Positions 25,384 to 33,100 of a stretch of DNA of 64,000 nucleotides are shown here, one piece after another (position 1 is the stretch's first letter; every line of letters begins with the position of its first letter). Under the pieces are notes generated by a model. It was not told where the DNA came from, made no database searches, and saw nothing but the letters and a program-made list of their open reading frames with translations. Both the position numbers and the translations under genes were made by a program. Source of the DNA: Streptomyces viridiviolaceus (GTDB lineage Bacteria; Actinomycetota; Actinomycetes; Streptomycetales; Streptomycetaceae). The DNA is taken from contig NZ_BMWA01000026.1 of assembly GCF_014650995.1 (NCBI RefSeq), positions 62,001-126,000 of the forward strand. Direction: 5' to 3'.

Positions 25384-26667
25384 GTCAGTTCCCTCCCGCG
25401 TGTCTCCGGCAGCCCCAGCAGGGCCAGCGAGCGCCCCGCCCACGCCCCAGCTGTCGGCCAGGAAACCGACCGTGGTGGGGAAGACGGCGCCCACGGCGCG
25501 CCCGGTGTTGTACGTGAAGCCCTGACCGGTGCCGCGCACCGCCGTCGGGTACAGCTCGGCCAGGTACGAGCCGAATCCGCTGAAGATCGCCGACATGCAG
25601 AACCCGAGCGGGAAACCGAGCACCAGGAGCAGGGTGTTGGCGCCGCTCGGGATGTTCGCGTACGCCAGGATGCAGACCGCCGACAGCAGGGCGAAGAGCC
25701 AGATGTTGCGCTTGCGGCCGAGCCGGTCGGTGAGGTAGCCGCCGGTGAGATACCCGATGAAGGCGCCCGAGATCAGGAACGTCAGATAGCCACCGGTGCC
25801 GACCACCGACAGGTCGCGCTCGGTCTTGAGGTAGGTCGGCACCCAGGTGGCGAGGGTGTAGTAGCCGCCCTGGACGCCGGTCGACAGCAGACCGGCGAAC
25901 AGCGTGGTGCGCAGCAGCCCCGGTGCGCCGGCCGTGCCCGGCTTGAAGATCGCCGCGAAGGAGCCCTTCCCGGGGCTCTTCTCCCGGGCCGCGGCGGCCT
26001 CGGGGGCGTCGTGCACACTGCGCCGCACCCAGACCACGAGCAGCGCGGGCAGCGCCCCGGTCCAGAACATGATGCGCCAGGCGAGGTCGTCGTCGACCAG
26101 CGAGAACACCAGGGTGTACACGATCGCGGCGAGCGCCCAGCCCACGGCCCAGGAACTCTGCACGGCACCGAGGGTGCGGCCCCGGTGCCTGGCGCTCGCG
26201 TACTCGGCGACCAGGATGGCGCCGACCGCCCACTCGCCGCCGAAGCCGAGGCCCTGCAGGGCGCGGAAGACCAGCAGCGTCTCGTAGTTGGGCGCGAAAC
26301 CGCAGGCCACGGTGAACACGGCGTAAGTGATCACCGTCAGCAGCAGTGCCTTGACCCGGCCGACCCGGTCCGCCAGCACGCCCGCGAGGGCGCCGCCGAT
26401 CGCCGAGACGACGAGGGTGACGGTGGTGAACAGACCGGTCTGGCCGCTGTCCAGGGAGAAGTACGCGGCCAGCGCGACCATGCTCAGCGGCAGCGTGAAG
26501 TAGTCGTACGAGTCGAGGGCGTAGCCGCCGAACGCGCCGGCGAAGGCGCGGCGGCCACGCGGTCCCAGGGCGCGCAGCCAGCCCGACGCGCCGTCGTCGT
26601 CGGGGCGTCCGGCCGTCGCCGCGCGTTCTTCTGCGGTCAGGGACCGCGGTGGAGGGGTCGTGCTCAT
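24550..26667 (-). CDS. MFS transporter fused in frame to a DUF1445 hydro-lyase (likely by a small deletion)
   Basis: One frame of 705 aa runs from ATG 26667 to 24550. Residues 1 to about 415 are a 12-helix MFS transporter of the NanT/aromatic-acid type (DSYDYFTLPLSMVALAAYF, RVGRVKALLLTV, GFGGEWAVGAILVAEYAS, LYPTAVRGTGQGFTYNTGRA). The transporter then breaks off at DSWGVGGALA. In the +1 frame the DNA reads LALLGLPETRGRELT-stop, the normal end of such transporters, and that stop (25382-25380) overlaps the hydro-lyase GTG 25383 as GTGA. So a deletion of 3n+2 bases near 25430 seems to have removed the last helix and joined two genes. A sequencing or assembly error is the alternative. Confidence 0.75.
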   Translation of the reverse strand: MSTTPPPRSLTAEERAATAGRPDDDGASGWLRALGPRGRRAFAGAFGGYALDSYDYFTLPLSMVALAAYFSLDSGQTGLFTTVTLVVSAIGGALAGVLADRVGRVKALLLTVITYAVFTVACGFAPNYETLLVFRALQGLGFGGEWAVGAILVAEYASARHRGRTLGAVQSSWAVGWALAAIVYTLVFSLVDDDLAWRIMFWTGALPALLVVWVRRSVHDAPEAAAAREKSPGKGSFAAIFKPGTAGAPGLLRTTLFAGLLSTGVQGGYYTLATWVPTYLKTERDLSVVGTGGYLTFLISGAFIGYLTGGYLTDRLGRKRNIWLFALLSAVCILAYANIPSGANTLLLVLGFPLGFCMSAIFSGFGSYLAELYPTAVRGTGQGFTYNTGRAVGAVFPTTVGFLADSWGVGGALAGPAGAAGDTREGTDVKRTHGMAEDRPLALVDEHAHAWSAQTARARFRDGLAGPTAGVAAGHTQANLISVPADWAYDMLLFCTRNPKPCPVLDVTDAGSWTTALADGADLRTDLPRYRVWRDGELVDEPTDVRAHWRDDLVSFLIGCSFTFEWALTGAGVPIRHVEQGRNVPMYVTTRQCRPAGRLHGPMVVSMRPVPPRHLSAAIRETGLLPAVHGSPVHCGDPSALGIEDLARPDFGDPVDAEEDDIPVFWACGVTPQAAVMASRPPFAITHAPGQMFLTDTRDEQYRVV

Positions 26668-26728
26668 GGGCACCTCGCAGGGAGAGGACGGAGGGTGCGT
26701 GTCGGCGAGCCGTGTCCAGCACCGTAGA

Positions 26729-26745
26729 GGATCGTTCAACGATCC
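26729..26745. promoter_or_regulatory. Perfect palindrome, likely GntR operator
   Basis: GGATCGTTCAACGATCC is an 8-bp inverted repeat around one central base, placed between the divergent starts of the MFS/pxp operon (26667) and the GntR gene (26795). It is the best operator candidate for that regulator. Confidence 0.6.
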
Positions 26746-26794
26746 CTCAATACCCATGTTGTTTCGTCCTTGTATCTGCGATTGAATTCCGGGC

Positions 26795-27490
26795 ATGGCA
26801 GAGCAGCTGACGGGACTGGCCGACGACCGCGCCCTCCTCGGGCGGACCAGCACCGCCGAGCGGGTCTCGGACATCCTCAGAAGCCGTATCGCCGAGGGCT
26901 ACTTCCCGCCCGGGACCCGGCTGTCGGAGGACAGCATCGGCGGCGCGCTCGGCGTCTCGCGCAACACCCTGCGCGAGTCGTTCCGGCTGCTCACACACGA
27001 ACGCCTGCTCGTCCACGAGCTCAACCGGGGCGTCTTCGTCCGCGTCCTGACCGTCGAGGACGTCGAGGACATCTACCGCACCCGCGCCCTCGTCGAGTGC
27101 GCCGTCGTGCGGGGTCTCGGCGAGCCGCCGTACCGCGTCGGGGCCCTCGCCGAGGCTGTCGAGGAAGGACGCCGGGCGGCCGACGAAGGTGACTGGAAAG
27201 GCGTGGGTACGGCCAACATCCACTTCCACCGGGAGCTGGTGGCCCTCGCCGGCAGCGAGCGCACCGACGAGCTGATGCGCAGCGTCTTCGCCGAACTGCG
27301 CCTCGCCTTCCACGTCGTGGACGACCCGCGGCGCCTGCACGAGCCGTACATCGCCCGCAACCGGGCGATCCTCGACGCCCTCGGGGCCGGAGACCGGCAC
27401 GAGGCCGAGCGGCTGCTCGCGGTGTACCTCGAGAACTCGCTGCAGCGGGTCGTGGAGGTCTACCGGCGACGGGTCGGGGACGAGGGCTAG
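26795..27490 (+). CDS. GntR-family regulator, FadR/FCD type
   Basis: A 231-aa regulator with an N-terminal winged helix (RVSDILRSRIAEGYFPPGTRL, EDSIGGALGVSRNTLRESFRLL) and a C-terminal FCD domain (DIYRTRALVECAVVRGL, ANIHFHRELVALAGSERTDEL, HEPYIARNRAILDALGAGD) that carries the His/Asp metal site typical for carboxylate ligands. It is divergent from the pxp/transporter operon with a palindrome in between, so control by 5-oxoproline, glutamate or a related acid is likely. ATG 26795 follows a modest ribosome site. Ligand identity is inferred from context. Confidence 0.92.
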   Translation: MAEQLTGLADDRALLGRTSTAERVSDILRSRIAEGYFPPGTRLSEDSIGGALGVSRNTLRESFRLLTHERLLVHELNRGVFVRVLTVEDVEDIYRTRALVECAVVRGLGEPPYRVGALAEAVEEGRRAADEGDWKGVGTANIHFHRELVALAGSERTDELMRSVFAELRLAFHVVDDPRRLHEPYIARNRAILDALGAGDRHEAERLLAVYLENSLQRVVEVYRRRVGDEG

Positions 27491-27624
27491 GGCCGCCGGG
27501 GCGTCCGCGGAGCATCTCCGCAGCGTCTGCGTGGCGTCTCCGCACGGCTGTACGGAGCCCGTCGTGCCGGAGCGCATCTCGGTCGTTTGGGTCGTTGTCA
27601 GACGGAGGACCTAGTCTGTGCACC

Positions 27625-29151
27625 GTGACTTCGCCTGCATCGACGGACAGCGTTCCGCCCCAGCTCAGCGCGGGGCCGCGGCCTGCCCCCGGCCCGGCCG
27701 CCGACGAAGGGCTGGCGCGGCGGCTGCGCGCGCTCGCCTGCACCGCGCCGCTGCACGACCTCGACGCGCGCAAGGCCAACCTCGCGGGCGAGTACTCGGT
27801 GTACGGCATGGCGGAGGTCGCCCTCGCCGCCATCGACCTCGTCACACTCAACATGGACTTCGACACGGGCGCCGACCACGACCAGATCATCGCCCGGATC
27901 GTCCCGCGCGTCGCCGCGCAGGCCCCGCACCGGCCCGCCGCCGAGCACGAGCGGGTGGCCCGCTGGGTCCTGGAGAACCTGATCAACGTCGGCAGCGTCG
28001 ACCGCGGCTTCCGCGCGGTGTACGGCACCTTCGGACCGGACGGCACGTACGTGCGCCGCGACTACGACTTCAAGCTGATCGAGGAGGTCCCCGGCCCCGG
28101 CGGCACGGTCTACCTGCGGACCACGGACGAGGCGGTCAACGTCCTCGTCGGCGCCCTCGACACCGACGTCACCAGCGCCCAGATCGCCGCCGAGGTCAAG
28201 CTGGAGGTGCTGATCAGCCGCGGCCGGCTCGCCGACGCCCAGCTCGCCGCCGAGCAGGCCCGCTACCGGACCGTTCAGTACTCGGAGACCCTGCGCAAGG
28301 CCCTCGACGCCACCCGGCGCAACGTCCGCGCGGTGGACTGGCTGAGGGCCGTCCCCGACATGATCGCCGAGGCGCTCGACCACGTCGCCGACCGCTACCG
28401 CCACGAGAACGCGATCCTCACCAACATCCGCAAGGCGCGCGACGAGTCCGAGGAACCCGAGCACAAGCGCCGCGCGGCCGAACTCGTCGACATCGTCAAG
28501 GACTGCATCCGCCGCCACACCCAGCTCCAGTCCCGCCTGCTGGAGGCCGGACCGCTCTTCCGCGCCGAGCAGGACCGGCAGGCCTTCGCCACCCCCCTGA
28601 CCACCTCGGGCCTGGACCTCTACGGGCACCTCCTCGCCCCCGTCCTGCCGCTGCCCCTGGAGCGGGCGACCCGCGTCACGGACGCCTTCTTCGCGCGCGG
28701 CACCGGGCCGCGCACACCGGTCTCCGTCCGGGTCGGCGACCTCGTCGACCTCCTGCTGACCCCGCCCGTGGAGCGGGAGCACCTGGGCGCCGAGATGCCG
28801 GAGCCCGACCTGATCGCCACGCCGGACGACAGCCGCTTCAGCGAGGAGCAGCTGGCGGCGGCCATGGAGCTGCTCGACCTGCCGCACGACGCGCCGCGCC
28901 GCCTGTCGGGCCTGCTGGCCGACGCCCGCGCCAAGGACCCCGACCTGCCGTACCTCGTCGCCCTGCTGGCCGTCCACGCGGCCAGCCCGCCGGTCGGCAC
29001 GGCCTACCGGCAGGGCGAGCGGCAACTGCTGTTCGCCGTGGACGACGGGACCGAACTGGACGATCCCGAGTTCGGCGGGGCCGACCTCATCGTGGGCACG
29101 GCACTGCTGGACGCGGCCGGGATGGCGGCCGACCGGACGGAGGCCGCATGA
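27625..29151 (+). CDS. Kleisin-like (MukF/MksF-type) subunit of an SMC-like complex
   Basis: A 508-aa soluble protein, first gene of a three-gene unit ending in a giant SMC-like ATPase. The N-terminal part looks like a winged helix (ARWVLENLINVGSVDRGFRAVYG with a beta-wing at RRDYDFKLIEEV and VYLRTTDEAVNVLVGAL), the middle is long helical (AQLAAEQARYRTVQYSETLRKALDATRR), and the C-terminal part has a second possible winged helix (FSEEQLAAAMELLDLPHDAPRRLSG). This layout and the size fit the bacterial kleisin MukF/MksF. I place GTG 27625 as start because GGAGG lies 16 bases upstream; an earlier TTG (27595) is possible. The family call rests on architecture and gene order, not on a search. Confidence 0.65.
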   Translation: MTSPASTDSVPPQLSAGPRPAPGPAADEGLARRLRALACTAPLHDLDARKANLAGEYSVYGMAEVALAAIDLVTLNMDFDTGADHDQIIARIVPRVAAQAPHRPAAEHERVARWVLENLINVGSVDRGFRAVYGTFGPDGTYVRRDYDFKLIEEVPGPGGTVYLRTTDEAVNVLVGALDTDVTSAQIAAEVKLEVLISRGRLADAQLAAEQARYRTVQYSETLRKALDATRRNVRAVDWLRAVPDMIAEALDHVADRYRHENAILTNIRKARDESEEPEHKRRAAELVDIVKDCIRRHTQLQSRLLEAGPLFRAEQDRQAFATPLTTSGLDLYGHLLAPVLPLPLERATRVTDAFFARGTGPRTPVSVRVGDLVDLLLTPPVEREHLGAEMPEPDLIATPDDSRFSEEQLAAAMELLDLPHDAPRRLSGLLADARAKDPDLPYLVALLAVHAASPPVGTAYRQGERQLLFAVDDGTELDDPEFGGADLIVGTALLDAAGMAADRTEAA

Positions 29152-29203
29152 GCGCCCGCCGCATAAGTACGCACGAGCAACAACGCAGCAAGGAGCACCG
29201 ACC

Positions 29204-30085
29204 GTGACCGAGCACGTCGACCGGAGCGAACCGGAGGCGGGCACCGCGCCGGCCGCCGCGGCCGTCACGCCCGCCGACGCCGCCGACGCGGCGCGGCTCG
29301 TCGCCTTCGGCCTCCAGCCCAAGCTGCTGCCCGCCCGTGACCAGGAGTACGCCGACCTCCTGCGCCGGTACCGCGAGGACCCGCCCTTCGCCCGCCTCGC
29401 CGACGCCGTGGCCGCCGGGCTCGGGCTGGTCGTGCTGGAGGTGTCGCCGCGCGCCGGCATGGCGGTGACCGCCGCCGAGGACTCCGTCTTCGCCGTCCGC
29501 ATGGGCGACTACGCACGCCGCGCCTCCACCGACTCCGGCGACCGCTTCCTGCACGGACTCGCCCATCTCGCCGTCGCCGCCATGGCGTTCCCCCGCCCCG
29601 AGGACCTCGCCGACGACGGCTACATCGGCCGCGTCACCGTCAACGGCATCGACGCCTTCGTGCGCCAGGCCTGCAGGCGGCTGGAGGAGCGGGCCGAACA
29701 GCAGGGCGAGAACACCGACCCGGCCACCGACGCCCCGGGCCTGGAGGCCGCCTGGCGTATCTGGGCCAGGCGCAGCGCGACCGGCGCCACCAAGGACGCG
29801 CGCAGACTCCCGGGCTCCACGACCGGCATCGTCGGCAAGGCCGTCGCCTTCCTCACCGACTCCGGCTTCCTCCAGCGCACCGGCGACGACAGCGGCGGGA
29901 CGTACCGCACGACGGCCCGCTACCAACTCCAGGTCCGCGACATGGCCGGCAGCGCCGCCATGGCCGAACTGCTGGAGCTGGGCGTCGTCCCGGTGACCGA
30001 CGGCACGCCGACCCTGCTGCCCGCCGAGGACACCGACGACCTGGAGCTGGTGGCCGACGCCGGGCTGCCGTTCCACTCCTCCTGA
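29204..30085 (+). CDS. MukE/MksE-like winged-helix subunit
   Basis: A 293-aa protein between the kleisin-like and SMC-like genes. After a disordered, Ala-rich start it has a helical domain (YADLLRRYREDPPFARLADAV, ARRASTDSGDRFLHGLAHLAVAAMAF) and a C-terminal winged helix (GIVGKAVAFLTDSGFLQRTGDDSGGTYRTTARYQLQVRDMA, given here as a position only: about residues 200-250). MukE, MksE and JetB proteins share this two-part shape and the middle position in the operon. GTG 29204 has AAGGAG nine bases upstream. The 52-base gap from the first gene and the 47-base gap to the next indicate one transcript. Confidence 0.65.
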   Translation: MTEHVDRSEPEAGTAPAAAAVTPADAADAARLVAFGLQPKLLPARDQEYADLLRRYREDPPFARLADAVAAGLGLVVLEVSPRAGMAVTAAEDSVFAVRMGDYARRASTDSGDRFLHGLAHLAVAAMAFPRPEDLADDGYIGRVTVNGIDAFVRQACRRLEERAEQQGENTDPATDAPGLEAAWRIWARRSATGATKDARRLPGSTTGIVGKAVAFLTDSGFLQRTGDDSGGTYRTTARYQLQVRDMAGSAAMAELLELGVVPVTDGTPTLLPAEDTDDLELVADAGLPFHSS

Positions 30086-30132
30086 ATCCCGTAGCACCAC
30101 CCCGACTTCACGAAGACTTACGAGAGTCCGCC

Positions 30133-33100
30133 ATGTACGAGCTGTCCCGGGTCCGCCTCTACTCCATCGGGCCCGCCGGTGCGCGCTACGCCGACACCGT
30201 GCTTGACCTGCGCGGTGTGGGCGAGCCCGTGCCCGACCCCGCGCCCGCGCAGGCGGAGTTCTTCGAGGAGGAGCCCGTCGGCCCGCCGCGCCGGCCCGCG
30301 CCCGCCGGCGTGCTGTTCCTGGAGAACGGCGGCGGCAAGTCCGTCCTCCTCAAACTGATCTTCTCCGTCATGCTGCCGGGCCACCGCAACACCCTGGGCG
30401 GCGCCAGCTCCGGTGTGCTGCGCAAGTTCCTGCTCGCCGACGACTGCGGGCACGTGGCCCTGGAGTGGCAGCACGTGCAGACCGGCGAGTGCGTCGTCGT
30501 CGGCAAGGTCAGCGAATGGCGCGGGCGCCAGGTCTCGGGCGACCCGCGGAAGTTCGCCGAGGCCTGGTACTCCTTCCGGCCCGGCCCCGGACTGTCCCTG
30601 GACAACCTGCCCGTCGCCGAGGCCACCGCCGTACGCCCGCCCGCCGAGGGCGTCTCCGGCGCCCGGGGCCGGCGGCGCACCATGAAGGGCTTCCGGGACG
30701 CGCTGACCGAGGCCGGCAAGGCGTACCCGCACCTGGAGGTCCACTGGGAGGAGATCCACGACCGCTGGAACGAGCACCTCGGGGAACTCGGCCTCGACCC
30801 CGAACTCTTCCGCTACCAGCGCGAGATGAACGCCGACGAGGGCGAGGCCGCCGGCCTCTTCGCGGTCAAGAAGGACTCGGACTTCACCGACCTGCTGCTC
30901 CGCGCCGTCACCGACACACGCGACACCGACGGCCTCGCCGACCTGGTCAGCGGTTTCGGCAACAAGCTGGGCCGGCGCGCCGAACTGATCGCCGAACGCG
31001 ACTTCACCGCGGGTTCCGTCGACCTCCTCGGCCGGATCGTCGAGGCCGCCGACGCCCGTACACGCGCGCGGGACATCCACACCGCCGCCGAACGCCGGAC
31101 CAGGACCCTGGCCCGCCGGCTCTCCGCCCGCGGCGCCCAGGAGCGGACCCGAGCCGCCGACCTCGCCCAGCGGGTCACCGCCGCCGCGTACGCCGTCACA
31201 CACGCCGAGTCGGCCCGGGACCGCAGCGCGCTCATCGCCGCCGAACTCGCCTACCGGCACGCCTCGCTGGCGCTCGCCGCGGCCGAGAAGTCCGCCGCCG
31301 CGCAGAAACGCGAACTGGCCGACGCGCGGACCCTGTACTCCGCCTGGCAGGCCGCCGAGGCCGTCCTGCGCCACCGCGCCGCCGCCGACCGCGTCGCCCG
31401 CGTGTCCGCCGCGATCCAGGAGGCCGAGCGGGACGCGGCACCCGCGCTCGCCGCCCGCGCCAAGGCCGCTGTCGACCTCGTACGCGCCCTGCAGGCGGCG
31501 GCGCAGAACGCCGAGCGGCAGGCCAACGAGGAGGAGGAGCGGTCCGCCGCGCTCCAGGAGGCGAGCGACGCCGCCCACCGCGACTCCACCGCCGCCGCCA
31601 CCGAGACACAGCGGGCCCGCAGCGAGGCCGGGCACCTGCGGCAGCGCCTGACCGAGGTCGAGCAGGAGACCGCCGAGGCCGTGCGCGCCGGCTGGCTCGA
31701 CGACAGCGCCCCCGACGCCGACCCGGCCCGCGCCGCGCTCGCGGCCAGCGACGCCGAGAAGAGCACGGTCGCGGCCTGGGACACGGCCCGCGAGGCGGCC
31801 CGCCGGGCCACGGAGCACGCACGCGAGGCGGCCGCCGCCGAGACCCGCGCCGAGCTGACGGCGGCCCGCGCCGCGGACGCGGCGGCCGCGGCCGAGCGCG
31901 CCCACGACGCCGAGCGCCGCACCGCCGAGGCGCTGGCGGCGGAGGAACGGCTCGCGGAGCTGCTCGGTCTGGCCTCCGGCACACGTCCGGGAATCCCGCA
32001 GCCCCGCCAGGGCACCGACAGCGACCGGGCCGAGCCGTCCCGGCCCGCCGAGGGCGCCCTCACCGCGGAAGAACTCGACCGGTTCGCCGACGAGTTGCGC
32101 GGCCTGCTCGACGACACCGTCTCCTCCGCCGAGCGGCAGCTGTTCGAGCTGCGCACCGCCGCAGCCGACGACGCCCGCATCCTCGGCGCGCTCGGCGACG
32201 GCGGACTGCTGCCGCCCGGCCCGGACGTGCTGGCCACCGTGGAGTACCTCGGCGAGCACGGCATCCCGGCCCTGCCCGGCTGGCGGTACCTCGCACAGGC
32301 CGTCGACCCCACCGACCACGCACGCGTCCTGGCCGCCCGGCCCGAGCTGGTCGACGGCGTCGTCATCACCGACCCCGACTCGCACGCCCGTGCCCGGGAG
32401 GTCCTCGGCGACGCGGCCCTGCTGCCGCGCTCCGCCGTCGCCGTCGGCACTGCCGCCGCCCTGCTCGCGCCCACCCCGGCCCCCGACTCCGGCCGCACGG
32501 ACGAGGTGTTCCTCGTCCCGCCGAACCCCGCCATGCACGACGAGCACGCCGCCGACGAGGAGCGGCACGCGCTGCGCGCGCGGGCGACCGAGCGGGACGA
32601 GGAGATCCGCACGCTCGCCGCCCGGCTCGGCAAGGACCGGGAGCTGTCCGCCCGGCTCGCCTCCTGGCGCACCGGATGCCCCGCCGGACGCCTCGCCGAG
32701 CTGGCCCGGACCGCCGAGGAGGCCCGCGTCTTCGCCGCGGAGGCCGAGGCCGAGCTGGCCGAGGCACGGACGGTGCGGGCGGAGGCCGACGAGAGCGCCG
32801 CCGAGGCCGTGCGGGTGCGGGACGAGCGCCAGGAGGCCGCGCAGAAGGCCCGCCGCGCCGCCGACGCCCTCGCCGGGCTCGCCTTCCGGCTGCGCGAACG
32901 CGCCGGCTGGCAGGCCAGGCTGCGGGAACTGGCCGACGAGGCGACCGAGGCCGAGGCCCGCGCCCAGGTCTGCCTGGAGCGGGCCCGGGCCGCCGACGAG
33001 GACCGGCGGGCCGCCCAGCGCGCCGCCGACGACGCCCGCCGCACCGCCCGCGCGCTGCGCGCCGAGCGCTCCGAGATCGCGGGCGCCCCCGACGACGTGC

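Noticed and set aside
22768..26727. 1319-codon plus-strand open frame across the pxp region
   Set aside because: Antisense to pxpABC and the transporter, no recognisable domain, no ribosome site.
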